From the NCBI GenBank assembly GCA_027346125.1, contig DAIEST010000152.1, positions 1-13,910 of the forward strand: a stretch of 13,910 bases of DNA, given 5' to 3'. The first letter of the stretch is position 1, and every line of letters starts with the position of its first letter. Both the position numbers and the translations under genes were made by a program. Under the pieces are notes generated by a model. It did no database searches. It was not told the origin of the DNA and was given only the letters and a program-made list of their open reading frames with translations. Shown piece after piece: positions 6,634 to 13,829 of this stretch. This stretch comes from Leptospirillum sp. Its GTDB lineage: Bacteria > Nitrospirota > Leptospirillia > Leptospirillales > Leptospirillaceae.

Positions 6634-6807
6634 TCAGACGTGTGAAAGCGTGTACTGAAGGACATATCCGAATGCGAGAAGCCCTATGACAGCTTTTGCG
6701 ACCATGACCAGAATCTTGGTTGCGTGATGCCAGTTTCCGTGCGGGTCGGGGGCCGGTTTGCCGGAGACCGCACGGGATGAATCGGGAGACGCCGTCTTCC
6801 GTGTCAC
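6634..6807 (-). CDS. 57-residue single-TM protein coupled to gpmA
   Basis: A GTG-started ORF whose GTG overlaps the gpmA stop as GTGA, the same coupling style seen elsewhere in the window. The 57 residues fall into a polar, Pro/Ser-rich N-terminal part (1-30, including PAPDPHGNWHH) and one hydrophobic helix at about 31-50 (KILVMVAKAVIGLLAFGYVL), then YTLSHV. The layout suggests a small membrane-anchored protein with the N-terminus outside the bilayer. I do not recognise a family. Evidence for reality is the exact overlap, the clean hydrophobic helix and the stop before the next unit; there is no independent ribosome site except what lies within the gpmA end (GAAGAAGAT region). It could be a chance frame, but the hydrophobic segment makes that less likely. 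Confidence 0.55.
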   Translation of the reverse strand: MTRKTASPDSSRAVSGKPAPDPHGNWHHATKILVMVAKAVIGLLAFGYVLQYTLSHV

Positions 6808-7478
6808 TGGAGGATCTTCTTCAGGCGAATGGACAAGGGGAGGGACCCCGGCTCGGCCGGAAGGGTTGAAGCGCCGAATTCGTAGTACAGGGGAACTGCG
6901 GTGGGAATGTTGACCTCGAGAATCTCTTTGGGAGACAGCTTCTCCAGTACCATGACAATGGCCCGCAGACTGTTCCCGTGCGCGACGACGAGACAGTTCT
7001 CTCCCCGGAGAAGGGCAGGAAGGATCTCTCCTTCGAAATAGGGAAGGACGCGTTCCGCCGTTGTCTTGAGGCTCTCTCCTCCCGGAGGGCTGATGTCGTA
7101 GCTCCGTCTCCAGATATGGACCTGTTCCGCTCCGAACTTCACGGCAGTCTCATCCTTGTCGAGACCCTGAAGGTCACCGTAATGCCGTTCGTTCAGGGCC
7201 GTTGTCCTGACAACGGGAAGTGTCGTCAGTCCTGCCGTATCCTGGATGATCCTGAGCGTTTCCTGCGCGCGTCTGAGCATGGATGTAAATCCCTTGTAGA
7301 ACGGGATTCCGGAGAGGTGCGATCCGGCCCGGCGGGCCTCCTCTCTTCCCAGGTCGGTCAAATCGACGTCGACCCATCCTGTAAAACGGTTTTCAAGATT
7401 CCACTGGCTTTGTCCGTGCCGGACAAGAACCAGTTTCCCGGGTTCATGAGCGGGTGTGTTTTTGTGTGGGTCGATCAA
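6804..7478 (-). CDS. gpmA: 2,3-bisphosphoglycerate-dependent phosphoglycerate mutase
   Basis: A 224-residue cofactor-dependent phosphoglycerate mutase, which interconverts 3- and 2-phosphoglycerate in glycolysis and gluconeogenesis. Seen: LVLVRHGQSQWN (16-27) with the phosphorylated His 21, FTGWVDVDLT (32-41), RRAQETL (69-75), LNERHYGDLQG (95-105) with the acid Glu 97, and VVAHGNSLRA (164-173) with His 167. These distinguish it from general histidine phosphatases. It is about 25 residues shorter than the E. coli enzyme, mainly in the later region and tail. The start is a TTG at 7478, with GAGGA shortly upstream; Lys 15 onward is the conserved strand, so the first dozen residues could be trimmed. 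The start overlaps the stop of a 62-codon ORF (TTGA), and the stop overlaps the 57-residue ORF. Confidence 0.95.
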   Translation of the reverse strand: MIDPHKNTPAHEPGKLVLVRHGQSQWNLENRFTGWVDVDLTDLGREEARRAGSHLSGIPFYKGFTSMLRRAQETLRIIQDTAGLTTLPVVRTTALNERHYGDLQGLDKDETAVKFGAEQVHIWRRSYDISPPGGESLKTTAERVLPYFEGEILPALLRGENCLVVAHGNSLRAIVMVLEKLSPKEILEVNIPTAVPLYYEFGASTLPAEPGSLPLSIRLKKILQ

Positions 7479-7663
7479 CGTATCCTCGCCGATCCTGTCG
7501 GAAATGGAAGAGTGAATGTGTCCAGGAGGTGTCTTTTGGCAGAAGAGGTCATTTTCCTGGATATCCCCCGATGGGGCAGGGATGGTTTCCTGACGGTGGA
7601 ATAATGCAGAAAGGGCACTCTCTTTTCAAGAAGTGCGACGGGGTAGAGACGGCATGCCATCAT
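7475..7663 (-). CDS. Candidate 62-residue basic protein filling the lipA-gpmA gap
   Basis: This frame starts with an ATG that overlaps the lipA stop as ATGA and ends with a TGA that overlaps the gpmA TTG start as TTGA, so it fills the lipA-gpmA gap exactly. The 62-residue product is basic (about a dozen Lys/Arg), has no membrane helix, and has no motif I know. No clear ribosome site precedes the ATG. For: the double 4-base overlap matches the coupling found between neighbouring genes. Against: no recognisable fold, a random-looking composition, and a length where chance frames are common. It might be a real small protein or a translated linker that couples lipA and gpmA expression. I hold it as a candidate only. 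Confidence 0.35.
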   Translation of the reverse strand: MMACRLYPVALLEKRVPFLHYSTVRKPSLPHRGISRKMTSSAKRHLLDTFTLPFPTGSARIR

Positions 7664-8595
7664 GAAAGCCGCTCATCTTTCCGGCGATTGGCCGGCAATG
7701 GGGCCGCTTCTTCCGCATGATAGGAAGAGCGGACGAGTGGACCCGATGCGACAGAATCATATCCCAGAGAGAGTCCGACCTGTTTCCATCGGCTGAATTC
7801 GTCCGGAGAGACGTACCGTACAAGGGGCATATGATCCCGCGACGGCGGAAGGTACTGTCCGATGGTCACCATACTGCAGCCTGCCTGGCGCAAATCCCTG
7901 AGGACGGACAATACTTCCTCGTCCTGTTCTCCCAGTCCCAGCATGATGCCGGATTTCATCGGTATCCCGGGATGTTTGGCGTGATACGAGGACAAAAGTT
8001 CCAGGGAATGGCGGTAATCCGCTCCGGGGCGAACGGAGCGGTAGAGGCGGGGGACTGTCTCGATGTTGTGGTTGAACAGATCCGGAGGGGTTTGTCCGAG
8101 GATCTCGAGAGCCGGTCCCATGCATCCCCTGAAATCGGGAACGAGAATCTCGATCCTGACATCGGGGCATTGTGTCCTGAGCGAGCGGATCACGCGCGTA
8201 AACTGGGTAGCGCCTCCTTCCGGGAGATCGTCGCGATCCACCGATGTGACGACCACATAGGAAAGCCCCATCAGGGCAACTGTCCCGGCGAGCCTGGAAG
8301 GTTCTTCCGGATCGGGCGGGAGGGGTTTTCCGTGTTCGACATCGCAGAACGGACAGGCTCTTGTGCAGAGGTTGCCCAGAATCATGAAGGTGGCGGTTCC
8401 TTTCCCGAAGCATTCTCCGATGTTCGGGCAGTGTGCTTCTTCGCAGACCGTATGCAGGCCGGCCTTCCGGAAGAGGGTTCGAAGTTTCAGGACTTCCATG
8501 CCGGCAGGCGAGGGAACCCGGAGCCAGGCGGGCTTTGGGCCCGGCGGGGTCACCGGGGGAACGGGGAGAGACTTTCTCGGGTCAAGCAGTTTCAC
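7660..8595 (-). CDS. lipA: Lipoyl synthase
   Basis: LipA is a radical-SAM enzyme that inserts two sulfur atoms into octanoyl groups on lipoyl domains, using its auxiliary iron-sulfur cluster as sulfur donor. The 311-residue sequence carries the auxiliary-cluster motif CEEAHCPNIGEC (Cys 51, 56, 62), the radical-SAM motif CTRACPFC (Cys 77, 81, 84), TSVDRDDLPEGGA (117-129), FNHNIETVPRLY (174-185), and the C-terminal RSSYHAEE (289-296) whose second Ser is the family cluster ligand. The start is GTG at 8595: an in-frame TGA lies a few codons upstream, and only a weak GAGAG precedes it. No lipB or lipoate ligase gene is present in the window. It follows the HD-GYP gene by 114 bases on the same strand. 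Confidence 0.97.
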   Translation of the reverse strand: MKLLDPRKSLPVPPVTPPGPKPAWLRVPSPAGMEVLKLRTLFRKAGLHTVCEEAHCPNIGECFGKGTATFMILGNLCTRACPFCDVEHGKPLPPDPEEPSRLAGTVALMGLSYVVVTSVDRDDLPEGGATQFTRVIRSLRTQCPDVRIEILVPDFRGCMGPALEILGQTPPDLFNHNIETVPRLYRSVRPGADYRHSLELLSSYHAKHPGIPMKSGIMLGLGEQDEEVLSVLRDLRQAGCSMVTIGQYLPPSRDHMPLVRYVSPDEFSRWKQVGLSLGYDSVASGPLVRSSYHAEEAAPLPANRRKDERLS

Positions 8596-8709
8596 TAAGG
8601 CTCTCTGTCATCTGTCCGTACTGAGTGCGTCGGGTTTATCCGGATTCCTGGGCAATCTTTCCTGGACAGACTATCATTGTGCCGGGGAAGCCATCAAGAG
8701 ACCGGAAGG

Positions 8710-9954
8710 TTACATCCAGTAGCGGGCATGCGTGCGTATGATGTCCCAATCGATCATGAAGTCGGAATGATTGTAGGTTTTTGCCACCGGAGGGGGTGTT
8801 GAAGGGGACCAGACGATTTTTCGCGTGAATGGACGGACGACGGGATAGCCGTCGTGCGTTTTCAGGATCAGGACCGAAAAGTGCTGCTCGGTCTTTTTGT
8901 TGTTGTCGGGAGTGTCGTGTCGGGAGTGATACTTTGTGACGACCCCGATCTCCCCTTCGTTCAGTCCGAGAACGGTCCCGACGGGATAGACGCCCATGCT
9001 GAGAAAAAACTGGGTAGCCCAGTCGGGATCGAGGGAATCTTTGGATGCGTCGATGATTTTCCTGAGCGCCTTGGAGGGGGAGATTCCCGGACGATAGCAG
9101 CGGTCCGACGTCAGGGCGTCGAAGGTGTCGAAAATCATGATGGCCCGGGTCACGGCATCCGTGGTTTCGAACAGTTGCGAGTCGGGATACCCTCCGTTGC
9201 GTCTCAGGTGATGATCCCCGGCGACTTTTGCGACAAGCGACGGAAGACTGGTGTGGTTGGAAATGATTTGCTCTCCTGTGCGGGGGTGTTCCCGGATGAT
9301 TGCCCATTCTTCGGCAGTGAGAGGCTCTTTTTTATGGAGGATCTCAAGAGGGATCCGGGCTTTTCCCATATCGTGGAAAAGCCCGGAAAGCCCCCATAGA
9401 ACGGCTTCGTCGTGGGAAGCGTTCCGGAAATGCGCCAGGTACAGGGCAAGGAACATTGTATTGACCGAATGGATGAATGTTTCATCGTCCGTCGACTGGA
9501 GATGCGCCAGAAAAAGATAGGCATCCGGATATTCTCTTCCCAGTTTCTCGACTTCGCCCAGGGCATTCATGAAGGGCTGGAGGTCGAGTTTCTTGTCGGG
9601 CTCCATCTGGTGCCTGATTTCGTCGAACAGGGTCTTGTACTTGACGACGAGATACTTGTGGAGGCTGGTCAGCATTTCCGCAACTTTGTAGGACGGAATG
9701 CTGACTTCCTTGATCGGGGATTCGGGGAACGGTTCGAAAGGCGTTTTCGGAGCAGACGAGGGAGTGAGACTGGACCTGTCGGGGTCGATCATCACCATCC
9801 TGACGCCATGGGAGCGGAGCCGGTCGATTTCCTGTTGGGAGTTGATGAGAAACCGGTGAGAAAGAAAAGGCGTATCGAGCCAGCTTTTGTCGATGCCAAC
9901 GACATAATGTCCCACCAGCAGGTCCTGAATGGGAATGGTCCGGTACCGGTTCAA
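8710..9954 (-). CDS. HD-GYP domain cyclic-di-GMP phosphodiesterase-like protein with N-terminal DUF3391-like domain
   Basis: A 414-residue protein. Residues 1-60 (DLLVGHYVVGID, then a GVRMVMIDPDRS strand) resemble the DUF3391 domain that precedes many HD-GYP domains. The HD-GYP core spans about 150-330. Metal ligands by family pattern are all visible: Glu 158-x3-His 162, His 194-Asp 195 (LFHDMGKARIP), His 223, His 248-His 249, and Asp 276 (FDTFDALTSDRCYRPG), so it is predicted active, hydrolysing c-di-GMP. The signature loop is odd: HHLRRNGGYP in place of HHExxDGxGYP, with Glu to Leu and one residue missing. Residues 330-414 form an extra C-terminal part. No signal peptide or membrane helix is seen, so it is cytosolic. 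The start is TTG at 9954, with AAAAAGAG upstream. Confidence 0.88.
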   Translation of the reverse strand: MNRYRTIPIQDLLVGHYVVGIDKSWLDTPFLSHRFLINSQQEIDRLRSHGVRMVMIDPDRSSLTPSSAPKTPFEPFPESPIKEVSIPSYKVAEMLTSLHKYLVVKYKTLFDEIRHQMEPDKKLDLQPFMNALGEVEKLGREYPDAYLFLAHLQSTDDETFIHSVNTMFLALYLAHFRNASHDEAVLWGLSGLFHDMGKARIPLEILHKKEPLTAEEWAIIREHPRTGEQIISNHTSLPSLVAKVAGDHHLRRNGGYPDSQLFETTDAVTRAIMIFDTFDALTSDRCYRPGISPSKALRKIIDASKDSLDPDWATQFFLSMGVYPVGTVLGLNEGEIGVVTKYHSRHDTPDNNKKTEQHFSVLILKTHDGYPVVRPFTRKIVWSPSTPPPVAKTYNHSDFMIDWDIIRTHARYWM

Positions 9955-10575
9955 AACGGGCTCTTTTTGATGGGATAAGCCGAGAGTGTCCGGAGAAAGC
10001 CCTTCGGCGGGAAAGGTTTTCCGGAATGGAGCGTATAGGGTGCCGATTTGCCCGGCATCCTGCGGGAAAAACTGTTCATGGCAGAAGGGGATTCAAGGGA
10101 AAAGAGGGGATCCTGGATTCGACGTTGACGGAATCCGTGTACAGGAGAGTTCCTGAATTTGAAGAAGTGGACGGAGAGAATGATGTCAGACTCCTCTCGG
10201 TGCACGGTTCAGAAAAAGCTTCGGGTTAAAGAGATCTTCCTGCATCGGAAGTTTTTCGCCCTGATTCTGCCAGAGTTTGACCAATGTCACAATGGCCTGA
10301 TGAAAGCAGGGTCGTCGATTTCAGATCCAGGAGTTTGTGTTTTTTCTGGTAATGCTTGAAGAAATATCCGGAAATTTCCGTTTTCGACAGGTGATGCGAG
10401 TGTTTGAAACATGCGTCGTCCGGATTGTTTTCCGGCTGTTCGATGAGGCACGGGGGGGAGGATGGATATTCTGACGCCAAATCTTTAGTGTTGGATCCTG
10501 ATACGAGCGTTGATACGGAGTGCCTGGTTGCCGGAACAGGCAGTGATGGATTTGAACGGTTTTGAGGGCGATCTG
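9955..10575. other. Intergenic region without a convincing gene
   Basis: About 620 bases separate the divergent HD-GYP and glgX genes. Open frames here (66 codons at 10159-10359 plus; 84 codons at 10226-10480 minus; 84 codons at 9951-10205 minus) lack ribosome sites, known motifs and hydrophobic segments. Small inverted repeats are present: GGATTC/GAATCC around 10114-10135, CAGGA/TCCTG at 10142-10155, a 12-base palindrome at 10369-10380 and CCGGA/TCCGG at 10420-10435. No strong sigma-70 promoter stands out for glgX. It may carry regulatory leaders or decayed coding sequence. Confidence 0.5.
10369..10380. repeat. 12-base perfect palindrome upstream of glgX
   Basis: CGGAAATTTCCG is a perfect palindrome with no spacer, followed by TTTT, about 200 bases before the chosen glgX start. 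Its AT core with GC ends resembles a protein-binding site more than an RNA hairpin, since a tight fold would need to open the centre. No promoter boxes were found around it, so a regulatory role is speculative. Confidence 0.3.
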
Positions 10576-12783
10576 ATGAGAACGATGCCGGGAAAACCTT
10601 ATCCGCTGGGCGCCTCCTGGGACGGAAAAGGGGTCAATTTCGCACTCTTTTCTGAAAATGCCGAGGGAGTCGAGCTTTGTCTTTTCAACTCTGTGGACGC
10701 CCGGGAGGAGTTTCTCCGCATCCGTCTGACGGAACAGACCAATCATGTCTGGCATGTCTATCTTCCGGAAGCCCGTCCCGGCTGGCTTTACGGTTATCGG
10801 GTCCACGGTCCGTACGAGCCCTCCGCCGGACACCGTTTCAACCCCAGGAAACTCCTGGTCGATCCGTATGTGAAAGGGGTGGCCCGGCGGGTGGACTGGA
10901 ACGATGCCATGTTCGGGTACCAGCTGGGAAATCCGGAAGAGGATATGGCCCGGGATGATCGGGATAGCGCTCCATTCGCTCCGTTGGGCGTTGTGATCGA
11001 TCCTTCCTATCAATGGGGAGGGGATTCTGCCCCCAGGACGCCGTGGGCAGAAACGGTCATCTATGAAACCCATGTCCGGGGAATGACGATGAATCACCCG
11101 GAGGTGCCGGCTGAACTCAGGGGAACGTATGCCGGCCTGGCCAGCGAACCGGTGGTGGAACATCTTTTGTCCCTGGGCGTGACGGCAGTCGAATTGTTGC
11201 CGGTTCATCACCGTGCGAGCGAGTATCAACTGGTACAGAAAGGATTGACGGACTATTGGGGTTACAACACCCTGGCATATTTTGCTCCGGACAACCGGTA
11301 TGCCTCGTCCACGATGACCCCTGTCGACGAGTTCAAGATGATGGTTCGGACGCTTCACGATGTGGGAATCGAGGTGATCCTGGACGTGGTGTACAACCAC
11401 ACGGCCGAAGGCAATCACCTGGGTCCTACGCTTTCGCTGCGGGGAATCGACAATAGTACCTATTACCGTCTTCAGGGAGACAGTCCCCGGTACTATATGG
11501 ACTATACGGGGTGCGGCAACACCCTCAACATGCGTCATCCCCAGGTCCTTCAGCTGATCATGGACAGCCTGCGGTACTGGGTGACAGAGATGCATGTGGA
11601 CGGGTTCCGGTTCGATCTGGCCAGTGCCCTGGCCAGGGAACTGCACGAGGTGGACAAGCTGAGCGCCTTCTTTGATATCATCCAGCAGGATCCGGTCATT
11701 TCCCAGGTCAAGCTCATCGCGGAGCCCTGGGACATCGGAGAGGGCGGATACCAGGTCGGGAACTTCCCTCCCTTGTGGACAGAATGGAATGGCCGTTACC
11801 GGGACTGTATCCGGCGGTTCTGGAAGGGAGAAGGCCGACAGGTCGCGGAACTTGCCACCCGTTTGTCCGGGAGCAGCGACCTTTATGAATATGCTGGAAG
11901 ACGTCCCCATGCCAGCATCAATTTTGTCACCGCACATGACGGTTTTACCCTCAAGGATCTCGTCAGCTACAACGACAAGCACAATGAAGACAACGGCGAG
12001 GAGAACCGGGACGGAAACAACGACAACATCAGCTGGAACTGCGGGACCGAGGGTCCGACGAACAATATGGAGATCCGGTCCCTCCGGGACCGGCAGATGC
12101 GGAATTTCATGGCGACGCTTCTGATCTCGCAGGGGGTTCCGATGATTTCCGGGGGGGATGAGTTTGCCCGGACCCAGTCCGGAAACAACAATGCCTATTG
12201 CCAGGACAATGAAATCACCTGGTATGACTGGAACCTTTCTCCGGAGCAGAAGTCGTTCCTGGAGTTTGTCCAGAAGATTGTGCAGATCCGGAAGACGCAT
12301 CCTGTCCTGAAAAGGCGCAAGTTTTTTCACGGCCGGAAAATCCGGGGTTCCGAAATCAAGGATATTTCCTGGTTTTCTCCCAGCGGTCACGAAATGACCG
12401 ACGAAGAATGGGATTCGGATTTTGTCCGGTGTCTGGGGGTTCGTCTTTCGGGGGATGCGATCAGTGAGGTGGATGCAAGAGGAAACCCCATTGTCGGGGA
12501 GACGCTTCTCGTTCTCCTGAATGCTCACTATGAAACGGTCCCTTTCGTCCTTCCTGCCCACCGGAAAGGGACCCAATGGCATTTGCTGGCGGATACGGCA
12601 GAGAACGGGGAGAGCCGCCGGAGGTCCTCCAGAGGGGGACGGATCTATTCCATTCAGGACCGCTCCATGGCAATCTTCTCTCTGAACCCCAGGACGGCGA
12701 GGGGATATCTCGATTTATCCGAAGTGCCTGAATCCGTGCAGGGCGAAGCGTCTCGGGCAAGAACCGGGGAGGGGATTTCATAG
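10576..12783 (+). CDS. glgX: Glycogen debranching enzyme (GlgX, isoamylase-type GH13)
   Basis: A 735-residue enzyme that hydrolyses alpha-1,6 branches in glycogen or limit dextrins. An N-terminal CBM48-like domain (PYPLGASWDGKGVNFALFSENA at about 8-29) precedes a GH13 barrel with all four conserved regions: DVVYNH (270-275), DGFRFD with nucleophile Asp 347, AEPWD with acid/base Glu 383, and TAHD with Asp 455. GEGGYQVGNFPP just after the Glu is typical of GlgX/TreX. The frame is open from a TTG at 10510 and has an ATG at 10546. I chose the ATG at 10576 because GAGGG (10564-10568) lies seven bases before it and homology begins soon after. No glgA, glgB, glgC or glgP is in the window, so it stands alone here. 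gpmA and glgX are both carbon-metabolism genes but are not co-transcribed. Confidence 0.95.
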   Translation: MRTMPGKPYPLGASWDGKGVNFALFSENAEGVELCLFNSVDAREEFLRIRLTEQTNHVWHVYLPEARPGWLYGYRVHGPYEPSAGHRFNPRKLLVDPYVKGVARRVDWNDAMFGYQLGNPEEDMARDDRDSAPFAPLGVVIDPSYQWGGDSAPRTPWAETVIYETHVRGMTMNHPEVPAELRGTYAGLASEPVVEHLLSLGVTAVELLPVHHRASEYQLVQKGLTDYWGYNTLAYFAPDNRYASSTMTPVDEFKMMVRTLHDVGIEVILDVVYNHTAEGNHLGPTLSLRGIDNSTYYRLQGDSPRYYMDYTGCGNTLNMRHPQVLQLIMDSLRYWVTEMHVDGFRFDLASALARELHEVDKLSAFFDIIQQDPVISQVKLIAEPWDIGEGGYQVGNFPPLWTEWNGRYRDCIRRFWKGEGRQVAELATRLSGSSDLYEYAGRRPHASINFVTAHDGFTLKDLVSYNDKHNEDNGEENRDGNNDNISWNCGTEGPTNNMEIRSLRDRQMRNFMATLLISQGVPMISGGDEFARTQSGNNNAYCQDNEITWYDWNLSPEQKSFLEFVQKIVQIRKTHPVLKRRKFFHGRKIRGSEIKDISWFSPSGHEMTDEEWDSDFVRCLGVRLSGDAISEVDARGNPIVGETLLVLLNAHYETVPFVLPAHRKGTQWHLLADTAENGESRRRSSRGGRIYSIQDRSMAIFSLNPRTARGYLDLSEVPESVQGEASRARTGEGIS

Positions 12784-12968
12784 GGAGGTCTCTGAACTTT
12801 TTTGGGAAACCGGGTCGATGTACTGAACAACCTTCCACAGGATGAATCCATCTGGCTGAACGGACAGCATCCTCAGGATACGGCCATGACAGAGGGCTTC
12901 CCGGCATGAAGGGGTCTTTGGAGGCCGGGCCAATACCATTGCATGACTGACTGGAAGCAGGGAGGTAG

Positions 12969-13790
12969 ATGGACCGTTCGGGAACGACCAGGCGATGGAG
13001 TCGCCCGGAACTTCTTCTTGTCATGAATCTCTATTGTCGAATCCCGTTTGGGCGGCAGCACAGCCGTGCTCCGGAAGTCGTTGAACTGGCCGGGGTGCTG
13101 GATCGGACTCCTGCCAGTGTGGCCATGAAGCTGGGCAATCTGACCGCACTGGACCCGGAGGAAAAGAATCGCGGAGTGAAGGGCTTGTCCGGTGCCAGCA
13201 GACTTGATCGGGAAGTCTGGGGTGAGTTTTCTTCCGACTGGGAGGGAGTGTCGGCAGAAAGCGAGCGTCTTTGGCAAAAGGAGGTTGCTCGTCAGGACCT
13301 TTACCGTGACGTTTCAGTGGAGCCCGACGGGAGTCCTTCTGCGGTTTCTGAGACGACACATTCTGAAGGTTTCTTTTTCGGCCCGACCGAAGGAACCAGC
13401 GTTTCCACAGTGCGTTTGGCGCAGAGATTCTTTCGGCGTACGGTGTTGACGGCCTACCACCAAAGATGTTGCGTGTCGGATAATCCGGTTCCCGAGTTGT
13501 TGATCGCAAGCCACATCCTTCCTTGGGCCGAGTTCCCCGAACAACGCTCCAATCCAGCCAACGGTTTGTGCCTTTCCCGGATTCACGATGCCGCATTCGA
13601 CAGGGGACTGTTGACCTTTGATCGGGATTTCAGGGTTGTGTTGAGCAAGCGATTGAGGGACTACCTTCCTCATGAGTCGGTTCGGGCCAATTTCTTCGTT
13701 TTTGAAGGAAACTCATTGAGGTTTCCTGAAAAATTCTGTCCGGACCCAACGTTCCTGGAACATCATTGGAAACATATTTTCCAAGGTTGA
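12969..13790 (+). CDS. HNH endonuclease with N-terminal helical domain (putative restriction endonuclease)
   Basis: A 273-residue protein with two parts. Residues 9-62 (RRWSRPELLLVMNLYCRIPFG...RTPASVAMKLGNLTALDP) match the N-terminal helical region often found on solitary HNH restriction-like proteins, probably DNA binding. Residues 146-230 form an HNH_2-type nuclease: RLAQRFFRRTVLTAYHQRCCVS leads to the active-site pieces ASH (His 182) ILPW, NPANGL (Asn 198) and RIH (His 206) DAAFDRGLLTFD. All expected residues are present, so it is predicted active on DNA, perhaps modified or foreign. A TAG stop sits directly before the ATG, fixing the start. GGAGGT is only two to three bases away, unusually close. 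No methyltransferase or other defence gene is within the window; 120 bases follow before the window ends. Confidence 0.85.
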   Translation: MDRSGTTRRWSRPELLLVMNLYCRIPFGRQHSRAPEVVELAGVLDRTPASVAMKLGNLTALDPEEKNRGVKGLSGASRLDREVWGEFSSDWEGVSAESERLWQKEVARQDLYRDVSVEPDGSPSAVSETTHSEGFFFGPTEGTSVSTVRLAQRFFRRTVLTAYHQRCCVSDNPVPELLIASHILPWAEFPEQRSNPANGLCLSRIHDAAFDRGLLTFDRDFRVVLSKRLRDYLPHESVRANFFVFEGNSLRFPEKFCPDPTFLEHHWKHIFQG

Positions 13791-13800
13791 GAGTTGTGTT

Positions 13801-13829
13801 TTCCTGGAAGTTCCGGGAAGTCGTTTTTT
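13801..13829 (+). terminator. Possible intrinsic terminator after the HNH gene
   Basis: TTCCTGG (13801-13807) pairs with CCGGGAA (13813-13819), with one T-G wobble, around a five-base loop. Six T residues follow at 13824-13829 after a four-base gap (GTCG). It begins 11 bases after the HNH stop. The gap between stem and T-run weakens the call. Confidence 0.45.

Noticed and set aside
7625..7660. Possible terminator after lipA on the minus strand
   Set aside because: The GCACT/AGTGC stem has mismatches and no T-run follows; coupling into the gpmA unit is more likely.
7717..8598. A 293-codon plus-strand frame antisense to lipA
   Set aside because: lipA on the minus strand has all cluster cysteines and conserved motifs; the antisense product shows no family motif.
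10264..10292. Minus-strand TTGTGA-17-CAGAAT as an HD-GYP promoter
   Set aside because: Both boxes are only four of six matches and it lies about 300 bases from the start codon; too weak to list.
10159..10480. Small frames (66 codons plus, 84 codons minus) upstream of glgX
   Set aside because: No ribosome site, no hydrophobic or conserved segment, and they overlap one another on opposite strands; chance frames are likely.
10321..12582. A 753-codon open frame antisense to almost all of glgX
   Set aside because: It is the shadow of a strongly conserved GH13 gene whose codon choice avoids the triplets that would be stops on the other strand. The product is rich in Arg, Pro, His and Ile with no recognisable domain.
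12784..12968. A gene or promoter between glgX and the HNH gene
   Set aside because: No frame of note and no spaced -35/-10 pair could be supported in these 185 bases.
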